DNA of 64,000 nt, taken from Morella rubra (lineage: Eukaryota > Streptophyta > Magnoliopsida > Fagales > Myricaceae). The stretch's first letter is position 1. Each line of letters begins with the position of its first letter. The DNA is taken from the NCBI GenBank assembly GCA_003952965.2, contig CM025856.1:96038-160037 (forward strand), given 5' to 3'. A program made the position numbers and the translations under genes. The notes under the pieces were generated by a model. It made no database searches and was not told where the DNA came from. It saw only the letters and a list, made by a program, of their open reading frames with translations. Below are positions 10,661 through 23,303 of the stretch, piece by piece.

Positions 10661-11610
10661 TCTCATTCTTGACCTCCAATGAATCGTCCCATTTGTTGAA
10701 CCTTCCCTGCGCCCCACGATATTGAGCACCGGGACCAACGGGGCTGCTTCTTCTCTGACAAGTTATAATAGAATGCCTTGCGAATCCCCGGAATATTAGT
10801 CCCGGGGTTTGGGTTTCGAAAGGTACTTTTTTTAATGCTTACTGACGTGACAGTGGTAATTTCGGCATGAGAAATTTATTGGCAGCATGGAGTGTACGGA
10901 AATCACCGGAATATTAGTCCAATCAGCAAAATGAACACCTGTCTTCTTTTCTATTAATCATGACATGTAATTTTTCGACGGCTAAACAAATTCCATTAGT
11001 TTTCAGAGAGATCACGGACGGAGGAGTATTTTTGAGAAAGGTACATCATCACACGGGCAGCGGGACAACAACATGAACCATAAGGGCATATTCAGAAAAA
11101 GTCTATATCAGGACATGCGTATTATTTAAGCTTCTTTTTTTTTTTTTTTAAATTGATAACCCAAATTGATTGCTTTTTAAAACTGATTTTTCAATAGAAT
11201 CCACTTGGGAATAGCCACTTACCAATCACGCATGCTTTTTTAAGTTTTAAAGTAGAGATTTCCTTCATGTTTAAGTTTCAAGTTATACAGCTTTCCTTCT
11301 TGCTGTTTGTTTAGCTGAAATCCACTGTCAACGTAATATTTTGTCTTTCCTGGAAGAATCAGTGCACCTATTGTATATTGTCAAATTTGTCATGTTCTTG
11401 TGAAAAATGCCTTTGCGGAATAATTTCTACCTTTGTTTTAATTAGCAGTGTGTTAGTTGAAGCTAAGATCTCGCTATCAGATGATGAACCTTCGGACAAT
11501 GACGAGTTACTTGGTATGTTAATAACCAAAATAGTGATTGTGTTTGTGTTTATTTATTTTTATCTTTGTTTATGTCATTATTATTTGTTAATTTTCCAGT
11601 ATTGCAATTA
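10117..11610 (-). repeat. Right arm of the 1.5-kb inverted repeat
   Basis: Reverse complement of 8415-9996. It ends exactly at the assembly gap, so the true length of the palindrome is unknown. It lacks about 90 bp that the left arm has near 8815-8905 and has a few substitutions and small indels in the outer part, including the intron homologous to 8415-8507. Confidence 0.9.
11449..11513 (+). pseudogene. Mirror copy of the acidic-tailed exon
   Basis: A 65-bp exon bounded by ATTAGCAG and GGTATGTT is the inverted counterpart of 8508-8572 and keeps the same reading frame (SLSDDEPSDNDELL). The following intron runs towards the gap, where the last exon is lost. Confidence 0.5.
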
Positions 11611-12610
11611 NNNNNNNNNNNNNNNNNNNNNNNNNNNNNNNNNNNNNNNNNNNNNNNNNNNNNNNNNNNNNNNNNNNNNNNNNNNNNNNNNNNNNNNNNN
11701 NNNNNNNNNNNNNNNNNNNNNNNNNNNNNNNNNNNNNNNNNNNNNNNNNNNNNNNNNNNNNNNNNNNNNNNNNNNNNNNNNNNNNNNNNNNNNNNNNNNN
11801 NNNNNNNNNNNNNNNNNNNNNNNNNNNNNNNNNNNNNNNNNNNNNNNNNNNNNNNNNNNNNNNNNNNNNNNNNNNNNNNNNNNNNNNNNNNNNNNNNNNN
11901 NNNNNNNNNNNNNNNNNNNNNNNNNNNNNNNNNNNNNNNNNNNNNNNNNNNNNNNNNNNNNNNNNNNNNNNNNNNNNNNNNNNNNNNNNNNNNNNNNNNN
12001 NNNNNNNNNNNNNNNNNNNNNNNNNNNNNNNNNNNNNNNNNNNNNNNNNNNNNNNNNNNNNNNNNNNNNNNNNNNNNNNNNNNNNNNNNNNNNNNNNNNN
12101 NNNNNNNNNNNNNNNNNNNNNNNNNNNNNNNNNNNNNNNNNNNNNNNNNNNNNNNNNNNNNNNNNNNNNNNNNNNNNNNNNNNNNNNNNNNNNNNNNNNN
12201 NNNNNNNNNNNNNNNNNNNNNNNNNNNNNNNNNNNNNNNNNNNNNNNNNNNNNNNNNNNNNNNNNNNNNNNNNNNNNNNNNNNNNNNNNNNNNNNNNNNN
12301 NNNNNNNNNNNNNNNNNNNNNNNNNNNNNNNNNNNNNNNNNNNNNNNNNNNNNNNNNNNNNNNNNNNNNNNNNNNNNNNNNNNNNNNNNNNNNNNNNNNN
12401 NNNNNNNNNNNNNNNNNNNNNNNNNNNNNNNNNNNNNNNNNNNNNNNNNNNNNNNNNNNNNNNNNNNNNNNNNNNNNNNNNNNNNNNNNNNNNNNNNNNN
12501 NNNNNNNNNNNNNNNNNNNNNNNNNNNNNNNNNNNNNNNNNNNNNNNNNNNNNNNNNNNNNNNNNNNNNNNNNNNNNNNNNNNNNNNNNNNNNNNNNNNN
12601 NNNNNNNNNN
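11611..12610. other. Assembly gap of exactly 1000 N
   Basis: The run is exactly 1000 bases, so it is a placeholder of arbitrary size. It abuts the right arm of the palindrome on the left and a duplicated intergenic block on the right. Open frames that span it are meaningless. Confidence 0.99.
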
Positions 12611-12644
12611 ACGGGGTGCATCTTCAAATCATCTGGAGTATTCT
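12611..12644. repeat. Edge of duplicated block, left of the solo LTR
   Basis: This matches 45396-45427 (the words ATCTTCAAATCATCTGGAGT and ATTCT) and continues after the solo LTR at 13764, showing that the LTR is an insertion into a pre-existing repeat copy. Confidence 0.75.
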
Positions 12645-13758
12645 TGTTAGGGTCCTCGGTCAAGGACTCCAAAACAAGCACTAACTTCCCCCGTAAGTGA
12701 TCCGCTTCAATACCACACGATCCTCCGATCAGTGATACCCGATCAACTCCAATACCACATGATCCTCCCGACCAGTGGTACCCGCTCAACTCCAATACCA
12801 CACGATCCTCAGACCAATGAAAGTAACACACAAGCACAATAAATAGGATCTAACACTCTGAGAATGAAAAATACCTCACTGTTATGATAAAAGGAACGTG
12901 GTCTAAGGATTATTAGTCCTTCGAACCACAAAAACAAGAACAATCCCAATCAAATAGTTAGCCCAAGAACGGGTACTCAAACTAGGTTATTAGCCTAGAA
13001 TGAATCTCAAGCGACAAGGTTATTAGCCCTGACACCGACTTAGCATATACGTGCCTATGCTTGGCCAAAACACTCCCAAAGCACTCAGGCTCTCCAAGAC
13101 TCTACTGTTCTTCGATATCCCTCACTAATGCACCTAAGGTGTTTATATAGACATCCTTAGGTGCTTACAAACCCTAATGGAATTAAATCAAAACTAAATC
13201 AAATCACCGATCTTTAGGAATTAATCCCGTCGATCAAGCAGATTTGATTTAACATGCCTAATAAACCGAACTCAAAAAGGAAAGATAATATTCTAAACTT
13301 TCGGAGAAACGTCCGAATCTAGAAGATATGATTCATCATATCGCTTTTAAGGAAGGAAAGCAATCGTCGCGATCTTTCCATATAAAGAGTGGTTGCTCTG
13401 CCGTTGCGTGCTGAGTTGGTCTTGAGCTGGTCCTGATCGGTCAGTGATTGCGACTGGCTAGTTGGCACGTCGGCATAAGTATCGCTGGGCTCCTGGTCGG
13501 TTAGTACTTCTGGGCTGTCCTGGTCGGTCGCTCTGCTAGGGCTGCTCTGGTCGACCAGTCGGCTTGGGTTGCTTGGGTCGGCAATCTGTTCGGGCTGCTC
13601 GGGTCGTTCAGTTTGCCCTGGTCGAACTCGGGCATGCCAAGGCTATACTAGTCGGTCTTGGGCGTGTGCGCGCAGGGCGAGTCAAGAGCGCACTGGTCGG
13701 TTTCGGATCTTCCCAATCCTGATAGTCTAGGCCGTGATTTTCAATAGAGATCCTGTCA
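12645..13758 (-). mobile_element. Solo LTR (1114 bp) with 5-bp target duplication
   Basis: The unit begins TGTTAGGG and ends CCTGTCA, the TG...CA ends of an LTR, and is flanked by ATTCT on both sides (12640-12644 and 13759-13763). The paralogous site at about 45420 lacks it. A TATATAAA-like box is readable on the minus strand near 13143-13152, which suggests minus orientation, but orientation and family (Gypsy or Copia) are not settled. No internal region is left; it looks like the product of recombination between two LTRs of a former whole element. Confidence 0.8.
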
Positions 13759-13763
13759 ATTCT

Positions 13764-14125
13764 GCCATGAGAGGCATGTCACTTTGCCCACATGATATCC
13801 CCAAAGGCAAACTTGGCAGGACCTTAAGGTAACTTTAAACGCGCTTCCTTATAGGAACAACGAGCATCAACCAAACAAAGGCAGTCTTTAGCGCTTCCTT
13901 ATCAACGAGCATAGTCTTTAGGATATTTCGATACCACCAATCCTTTGAGTTTGGAGATCATCATTCTTCCACGGTTTCTGGGCTAGTGTGTCTTCACTTT
14001 TCAGTGGAACGATGACACAGAGGGCCTATTCATTGCCAACAATGAACATCAAGTCCTCCAACAGAAATCCCACTTAATAGCTTATTTTAAATTAAACTCA
14101 AACCAAAAAATTTCCACCAAATAGG
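13764..14125. repeat. Duplicated intergenic block, copy A (first half)
   Basis: It shares the order of words CCCACATGATATCCCCA, AACTTGGCAGGACCTTAA, AACAACGAGCATCAACCAA and TTCTTCCACGGTTTCT with 45430-45560 and 47570-47870. No coding potential is seen. The block continues at 15128 after a LINE insertion. Confidence 0.65.
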
Positions 14126-15127
14126 TTCTCACATCCTCCCATGGCTGGTGGATCATCGCTGGATTTGGTCCCTAGATCAGTGGGTAATTATTCGACTAAA
14201 TCGATGTACCGAGCTCTTGTTCCTCTATTTGATCCAACTTCTAGCCCTTTGAGTGTGTCACTCTGGCGTAAGCTGTGGAAGCTCAAGATTCATGCTCGTC
14301 TTCGGCTTCTCATTTGGAATGGGGAGTCAGCGCACCATCTTTCAGCATGTGCAGGAGGGTAGCCGTTGCCCCCTATGTGAGGGGAATGTGGAGTCAGCGC
14401 ACCATCTTTTTCTCCGCTGCCGTGTTAGTCGCATAATTTGGAGAGAATCTCCTTGGCCTCTCTCGATTATTAGTCATTTTATTGGTTGATAGAGTGCAAC
14501 GTATCAGTTTACAGCATTTTGCCGCTTGGAGTTCATCCCCTTCTTTGCTTCCCTCTGTTTGGCAGCCTCCCTCGTTTGGCATTATAAAACTCAATGTGGA
14601 TGTTGCTGTGCGTCCTCTCTTCTCAATGGCAGCTTGCATCTATCGAGATCATCAGGGGGATATTCTGCATGCTGAAACTCGACTTCTTTCTTCGGTTGAT
14701 CCCATGATCAGGGAAGCGGAGGCTTTGTGGCTAGGTGTGGAAGTTGCTGAGAGAAAGGGTTGGAGTTGGGTGATTTTCAAAGGGGATTCGATGCTTGTTA
14801 TGGTCGCTGTTAATTGTGGTAGTGAGGATTGCCCTTTGGCTCTAGATGCTTTCATCACCAAAATCAAGGCTAGGCTTCCTCTGTTTCTGAGTTCTTGCTG
14901 TTGTTTCTCTCCTTATAGGTGTGCAAATGGTTTGTCACACAATCTTGGCCCATGGGCTGCTTTCTACTTTCGGGAGGGGTGCATCCTCAAGTTACTTGGG
15001 CCTCTCCATAGATTTCCTTGGGTTTATGACGGCTTTGACCCTCCTTAGCTGTTTTTTTTTATTTATGTTCCTGTAAGACTCTTTGTTTTTAATCCTATTT
15101 GCTTCGTTGAAAACAAAGAAAAAAAAA
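14126..15127 (+). mobile_element. 5'-truncated LINE, zf-RVT and RNase H-like end
   Basis: The first part encodes the zf-RVT region (YSTKSMYRALVPLFDP, LWRKLWKLKIHARLRLLIW, CPLCEGNVESAHHLFLRCRV). From 14482 follows a plant LINE RNase H-like domain (IIKLNVDVAV, REAEALWLGVEVAERKGW, FKGDSMLVM), ending near 15048. Stops and frame changes separate the parts, and a short internal duplication repeats GTCAGCGCACCATCTTT near 14326 and 14391. It ends in an A-rich tail (about 15105-15127). The paralogous sequence at 47860-47880 has no insertion here, so this is a dead 5'-truncated copy. Confidence 0.75.
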
Positions 15128-16080
15128 TTAGGGTTAACTTAAGGTGGTCTTATTTTCAAGTTACCTGATCCAAAATTACACTCCCGGTATATATATTAAG
15201 GATTAAGATAGTCTAATCATCTGCTTAATTTTTTAATTTTCTATTAAAACAATAACAAATTTTATAATCTCAATAATTTTTACACAATTTAAAATTTTAA
15301 TTTGTTATATCTACTCTTGGAACTCAAACTACGTAGCTGAACATGATAATTCTGCTAGAATAACTAAAATTTTGTGAACTAAGGATCAGTCTTGAAAGCC
15401 TAGTAAAGAAAATCAGAGAAAGGAGAAGAAAAGAATAGTTTTTCAAGAACTATGATATATTATGAATATTTTGTGTGTCCACAATATATATCATACCTCT
15501 TTATATATGCATAGGGTCATAAAGAAATACATATGTATAAATATTGTGAATTCCAAGATACATTGCAAAAATCTAGATGTATTTGTAGAAATCAAGATAT
15601 GAGAGAAAACTGAAAGTCATAAAATCAAATGGTCATCCACGATATATTGAATCATAAGATTCATAACAATCTCCCTTAAATAATCATACATAACGAATAT
15701 GGGTCTTGTTAAAACCTTGTCTTGTTAAGGAAAAATTTATATCCATGCGTACCTTTGAGTAGTATAAAATTGTCACGTTAAAACCTTACAAAGAGAAAAT
15801 CTAATGAGATAAAACTTTAGTAAAGGGAAAATAGTACAATATGTATCCAACCGTGGAAGTACATGTTTTAGCACCATTTTTGAAAAAAGCGCCGAAATAA
15901 ATATATGTTGTCAATAAGCAAAGCTAGGAATTCATCACTAAATCTCCAAGGATTATGGATTAACAAATTCTTTAGGAGTCATAACTAACCTAAACTGTAC
16001 CAACACTATTTTTTTTTTCCTTTGGTAAAAGAGGGCAACACTTTCGAGCCTTATTGAAAAATCCTCCCTTGAGGCGGCCA
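15128..16080. repeat. Duplicated intergenic block, copy A (second half), next to GLR 3' end
   Basis: About 15128-15860 aligns by eye with 47878-48680 through many shared words, such as GGTCTTATTTT, CATAGGGTCATAAAGAAATA and AAAATCTAGATGTATTTGTAG. It is A+T-rich and non-coding. The remainder to 16080 is the downstream flank of the GLR pseudogene. Confidence 0.65.
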
Positions 16081-16089
16081 TAGAAACCG

Positions 16090-17960
<1,871 letters not shown>

Positions 17961-18099
17961 CCCTTACCCTTTAACTGAGCTAAACTGTGCTGTGTCAGCA
18001 GCTTTTCGAGTTACATCTGGAATCCAAATAATCGATGATCATTATTATTTTGGTATCAAGACTTTGCTAATATATGCTGTTGATTCCTCGTCTTACAGA

Positions 18100-18610
18100 G
18101 CATTTCACGTTGAAAAGCTAAACCTGTGAACAAGATAAGAATCTGTAGAACGAAAGTTCAGGAAACAGTGATATGTTTAAAACACCCTAAATCCCAAAAT
18201 AGTTATTAATTAGAAGTTCCTAAACAAGTCATGTAATATTTCTTAAAGGCTTATATTGTGACCAATGTTTTCTAGGAAAATTCCATTTGTCAGAATCCAA
18301 ACAACTACTCCGACAGCAAGGAGACCTGTGACACCCCACATCATGGAGTAAAAGGTCTCAAAAAAGTAGAGTTCAACTTGGGGCACTACAACTAGAATTC
18401 GATATATGGTCCACCATCATAATTGTAATATCTCCAACCAATCGAACCAACAACAAAGTTTAGCAGTACTTACACCAGTTAATCCACACTGGATTGCTAT
18501 GTCCATCTCCATGGAACAAACATAAGCATATGGTCAACTGCAATTAAAGATATCAATGCAGTAACCATGGAAGATATCAGAGCCACCAACCCGCTTGACA
18601 AATTCACGAG
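18100..18610 (-). pseudogene. Decayed partial duplicate of GLR exons and introns
   Basis: This repeats 17180-17935 in the same order and orientation, including intron sequence, but is about a third shorter. About twenty blocks of a few to thirty bases are missing, while the retained words are almost unchanged (for example CCAAACAACTACTCCGACAG and CCACCAACCCGCTTGACAAA). It encodes nothing usable. Confidence 0.8.
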
Positions 18611-18654
18611 CCCCAACACGCAATTGCAGAATCCCAGCCGCGAGGCTTTTGAGT

Positions 18655-19483
18655 TGTCTAAGGCCAGAGAACATCATTAAAATATGATCGAGTTGTAATT
18701 TTGGTCAATTTGTTCAAGAGTAGAGTTGATGGTCTGTCCAAAGTCTTCGCGTTTTAGGAAAAATTCCATACAGAGGTTCAACTAGTCAACAAGCGCTCGA
18801 GCGCCCTTGAAGTTCATTTTTGGAATTTAAAAATTACTAAATTTTTGGATTTTCCTTTTGAAAACTTGTGAAACCCTACTAGGTTTCGTGGGAGGCCGTT
18901 TGAAGATTATTGAGGCATTGAGCATACTTGTGCCTCCTTCCTTGAGAGAAAAATCCGAGAAGATTTGTGCTTCAACATTGATGAGTTTTTCTCTATTCTT
19001 CTCCAAATATCTCTGTAACCTTCATGGTGTTGAAGGCGTGCTGAAGAACAAGGTTTGTTTGTGAAGAATCCATAAGAAGATCCTCAAAGGTCTGAGGGGA
19101 ATGCCGCACGGAGCGGGTCTAACAGAGAGGATTAGATTATTACATCAGGGTTGTCAGAGTTAAGCAACTGGGGTTGCCCGTGTCTGAATCACTGTTTGTA
19201 AGGTTTTCTTCTTAGTGGATTCTAGGTGGCTGCTAGCCCGGAGTGGTTTTTCCTTTGAATGGTATTTCAAAGGTTTTCCACTTCGTCACCAATCCTTGTC
19301 TCTTTGCGTGATTGAAGTTTGTTTTAATTTTCCGTTGCTTATTTGTTGATTGAGTTGATTATTATGCATATCTAGGCTGAACAATTTTAGAACATATTTT
19401 AAAATTGTTATGATTTGTTAATTAGAGGGAAAATACGTATTCACCCATTCTAAGTGTTATTAGGGTCAAAACCGGATTTTTCA
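18655..19483 (+). mobile_element. Solo LTR, relative of the 25.2-kb copia element
   Basis: It shares with the LTR at 25168-26121 the words ATGGTCTGTCCAAAGTCTTCG, GCTCGAGCG, GGTTGTCAGAGT, CTGGGGTTGCCCGTGTCTGA and the end GGATTTTTCA. No internal region follows. No target duplication is visible and the left end is uncertain. It sits inside the GLR coding region and is clearly older than the 25.2-kb element. Confidence 0.75.
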
Positions 19484-19521
19484 ATATAGACTATTGAAAA
19501 TAGAAGTACTATTATTTAGTC

Positions 19522-20575
19522 CTACTTGCAGCTTTTCTGGAGGCAGAACGGATAAGCCAGAAGAATTAGACCAATAGCCAATGTCCTCATCCCTTTGCCA
19601 ATGATATTGATGACTTCATATGCCGGATGAATGAGGTTCCCATCCGAATTAAACTTGATTGAGCCAGTTACACCACTTATATTAACCTGTAAAACGTTAT
19701 CAAGCAACACTTTCCCTCCATCAAAGATTTTTAAAGCATCAAGATGTAAGGTCCCTCTGTGGAACTCAGATAAACTTGGATTATTTGAGAATGAAATGTT
19801 CTCTGTTTGACATAAAAATGCGTCATGAAGGCATGAGCAAGAAGTGAAACAGTGTCGTAGGCATAGAGACCATAAGCATTTAGTCCGAAAGGGTCCTTAT
19901 CTGTCCTTGTAGCAATCAAGTTGCTCCATCTAGAAACAAAGTTCCTTTTAAGTTCTGAATCCGGAGTGTGCATACGCAATGTAAGGACTCCTTGAATACT
20001 ATCCATTGCCTTAGAAGAGAGGGAGGGTTTCGTGTCAAGTACAGTAGATAGCCAGTTAGTTGCAATCCACACATACCCACTTCCCATCATTCCCAAATTC
20101 CGTGCCACATCAAGTACCTCTAGACCCCAGTCAGCGTAAAGGTGAAGGATAATGACTCGAGAATCCATCAAAGCCACGTTAACCAATGAATTGGTGATGC
20201 TCTCCCGGTTTAGTTTTGGGCTCAATGGTGCTTTGTATGAGATTTTACAACCTTTATCCGCTAGCTTGTCCCCCATGCAGCAATCCCATTTCTGCCATGA
20301 TCATCATCAGGTGTAGATTGCTATCACGGCTTGCCATTCGTAGTAGCTAACAATATCTGCTACTGCAGCCATCTGGAAGAGATCACTTTGCGTTGTTCGA
20401 ACAAAGTAAGGGAACTGAAGAGAATTCAGAGAGGGGTCTGTTGCTGCAAAGGATAATAAAGGGACTTGGAGCTCAGTAGGAATATGTGAAATAACATGGG
20501 CCATAACTGAGTGCTGGGGACCAATTATAGCCACTGTATCATTCTCCATAAACTGCAAAGCTGCAAATAAAAAAT
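19522..20575 (-). pseudogene. GLR pseudogene, amino-terminal receptor half
   Basis: The pieces read [40 protein letters not shown] and VVSYYEW-like residues, then ADWGLEVLDVARNLGMMGSG and DPFGLNAYGLYAYDTV, the Venus-flytrap domain of GLR3-type receptors. A one-base gain and a one-base loss about 45 bp apart near 20280-20330 roughly restore the frame. After GKGMRT a one-base loss shifts the frame, and the exon stops at the solo LTR near 19500. Confidence 0.75.
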
Positions 20576-20592
20576 GAAAATTGTGTTGGATT

Positions 20593-21515
20593 TTTAATGC
20601 ATTTTCCTTGGAACTCTGTTTTGTAACTAATGCACTATGTAAAGGATTTGATATAGCTTGAATACATTTTATCCCAAAATATTAGCAGCCAGTCAATTGC
20701 TTTGATACGTCCCTACAAGATGGACGTTCCATCAGCAACGCCAATCTTGGAGCTCAATAATTGGAACCGATAGTAAGATAATGCTTTGGTCAAGAGATCT
20801 GCAAGTTGATCCTGAGTGTTCACTTGAGACACGGAGAGAAGACCTTTGTTGACATAATCACAAACAAAGTGCAGGTCAATGGCGATATGTTTCATGCGAG
20901 AGTGCATGACAGGATTCAAGCTTAAATGAGTAGCACCAAAGTTGTCACAGAGAAGTGAAGGAGGCTTAGGAAGACAAACACCAATTTCAGCAAGGAGTGA
21001 AGTAAGCCAGGCAACTTCAGAGGCAGCAGCGGCAAGGGCGCAATACTCCGCTTCGGTGGAGGAACGAGCAACAGCCTTCTACTTGCAAGTGCGCCAGGAG
21101 ATCAAGTTGGAGCCAAGGAAGACAAGGTAGGCAGTGGTAGAGGTTCTATCATCTTGATTCCCAACCCATTCGGCATCGGAGAAGCCATGAAGTACAGAAG
21201 GAAAGTCCCAGCGAAGATGAAGGCCGAAGTTGACAGTGTGTTTCAAATAGCGCAGTATTTTGCCAATGGATTGAATGGGGCAATGCATGAACTGCGCAAG
21301 CTTGTTGACAGTGAAGCTGATGTTAGGTTGGGTGAAGGAAAGATACTAGAGGGCGCCAATCACCTTGCGAAATTCAGTTCTGTCTACAGAGGGAGAGCCG
21401 TCGTTGAGGTGGAGTTTGACGCTGGTGGAGAGAGGGATGCGGACAGTTTTGGCACCCTCCATTTGTGTGTGTTGAAGAAGGTCACGCTCGTAGCCTTGAA
21501 GAAGGTCAGGCAATG
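20593..21515 (-). mobile_element. Ty1/copia fragment (RT end, RNase H, LTR remnant)
   Basis: Minus-strand frames show copia RNase H-region motifs (ILRYLKHTVNFGLHL, HGFSDAEWVGNQDDRTSTTA, VNTQDQLADLLTKALS) and the end of reverse transcriptase. A short TG...CA unit at about 20593-20697 may be a reduced LTR. It is a broken fossil fragment without gag or integrase and lies where the 5' end of the GLR gene would be expected. Confidence 0.75.
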
Positions 21516-21843
21516 GGTTAGGATTTGGGTCATCTTCTTAGATCGGAAAGGGTGTCTTCTTCCACACTAGGTGCTCCATTATTTCAGCCCATCCTCCCTC
21601 ATCATAGACCAACTCTCAACTCTCAGGTTCACAACCAACAGATTAAGAGAGAAATGATCTTACCAGGACTTTCGGGTTCAACTGAGGTGGAAAGGAGGCT
21701 GCCAGCAAAGTTTATCACGTGGAGCCGGAATGATATCATAGAGCTACAAAGGTCGGTGTTGGAGTCATGCACTGTCTTCCCCTTCAGATGCCTTATTTAT
21801 GATATTTTTGACATATCAGATCAGGGTGGGGCACAGGATGCAG
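21516..21843 (+). other. 5' part of LINE or its flank
   Basis: This stretch is continuous with 22502 onward once the hAT-type element is set aside, and so probably belongs to the LINE 5' region. I recognise no domain in it. Confidence 0.35.
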
Positions 21844-22493
21844 CAGTGGCGGAACCTGGATTAAAATCCAAGGGTGTCGAACTTTAAAAGGGAAATGACA
21901 AAAAAAAAATTTCCCTTCGTAATGCAAAAATTATTAGAGTTACAATAATCGAAAATTAAGAACTAAAAGCATTAAAAATATTGAAATACATGTACCGTAC
22001 TATGTACTGCGACTGAGAGGTGACAATTAGATCCTACAACTTTGCATCTTCTAAAATATTGCAAAATGGCTTCAAACTTAGCAACAATATCATTCGGACT
22101 AAAAATAATGCGAGGTCTTTTTGAACTACTATCAGTTTCAGAATTAGTAGTCACGTTATGAGTATTAGACGACTCCATGCTGCGTGTGGCTTTCTTATCA
22201 CAAATTTATTCATTATCTAAAAAACAACCAAAAAAAATTAAATCATAATTATTCATAATTAAAAACATTAAATCAATAATCTACATTTAAAAAATAAAAT
22301 TAACTGGATAAAAAGAAAATTGGCCTTAAAAGTGCTTAATAAGAGCTCTAGTTGGCCTGAGCTTAATGGGTATCGGGCCAGGCAACTTATGAAAAAATAA
22401 AAAAAAATAAAAAAATTTACATCTAAAATTTCATTTTGGGCGGAACAATGGGTAGCGACCGCCCTGGTTGGCTACCCTCTCGTTCCGCCACTG
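21844..22493. mobile_element. hAT-type non-autonomous element (650 bp) inside LINE
   Basis: The ends are CAGTGGCGGAACC and, inverted, CAGTGGCGGAACGAG, a CAGTGGCGGA-type terminus frequent among plant hAT-derived elements. An exact 8-bp duplication GGATGCAG flanks it (21836-21843 and 22494-22501). The interior is A+T-rich and non-coding. Confidence 0.85.
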
Positions 22494-22501
22494 GGATGCA
22501 G

Positions 22502-23303
22502 TACAAAGAGGCACAATGGCAAGAGATATAGGAGGTATCGTTGTTTCAGATGTGTCAAATTCAGCAGAGAGAGGTGCATACTTGACAATTCCAGATCAGG
22601 AGGTTACGGTGGAGCTTGGCAAGTGTCGCTTGAATTTGAGATTGATTTAGCCAGAATGAAGAAAATTTAAGTAGGTGCTGGTGGCTCCTTTTTAGGAAAA
22701 GATATGGTGGATTATGAAGAGGACAGCTTGCTGGGCCAAGCCTTTTTGGAAGAAATTAAAGACATTGAGGAGAGGTTTAGCCAACCTCCAAGTGGGCCTA
22801 AGCTAGTTATTGCAACTAAGGTGGACCATCAGGCCCCTATGACCCTTATCATTGAAGACACTGTGGGTAAAGGCCTGAAAGATGGGCTGGGTGGGCCTTC
22901 TAAAACCACTTACAAGGCTGAAGGGCTGGGGAGCAAAGGAAAAGGGCTTTGGATGGATAATTCTTGGTTGGGCTTGAGAAGTACTAGTCTCTCAATTGGA
23001 AAGAAACGAGAAGCTCCCATTTTGCTTAATGAGAGTTCGAAAAAATAGAGGACAAAACCAGAAGTTGCCGAAGTAACTCCGACCTTCGTAGTGGACGAGA
23101 ACCAAGCTCTTGCCTCGTCGGTGAGAAATTATCAGAAGAGAGACGGATTCGTGGCCTTGTCAAAGAGGTTTAAAGGCAAAGCTAAGGAGGGGCAGTGTGC
23201 AGGAGTACTGCAGAGGAGTAATGGAGCAAGTAATTCTGGTGATGAAAATTTGGACAGTATGGCTGAGGAGGCCGGCCGAACCTTGCCCCTCATCTCGCCA
23301 TGA
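22502..23303 (+). mobile_element. LINE, ORF1-side region
   Basis: Frames at 22704-23048 and 23091-23303 encode a charged Gly/Lys-rich stretch (for example EEIKDIEERFSQPPSGPK and KKREAPILLNESSKK) of the kind found between the gag-like part and the endonuclease in plant L1-type LINEs. A stop separates the two frames. No zinc knuckle or RNA-binding domain is visible, so this part is degraded or diverged. Confidence 0.55.

Noticed and set aside
11378-12837. Long open frames of about 370-440 codons across 11.4-12.8 kb
   Set aside because: They consist mainly of N bases from the assembly gap and have no sequence content.
18655-19483. Target duplication for the solo LTR in the GLR gene
   Set aside because: The five bases on either side do not match; the ends are too eroded to claim one.
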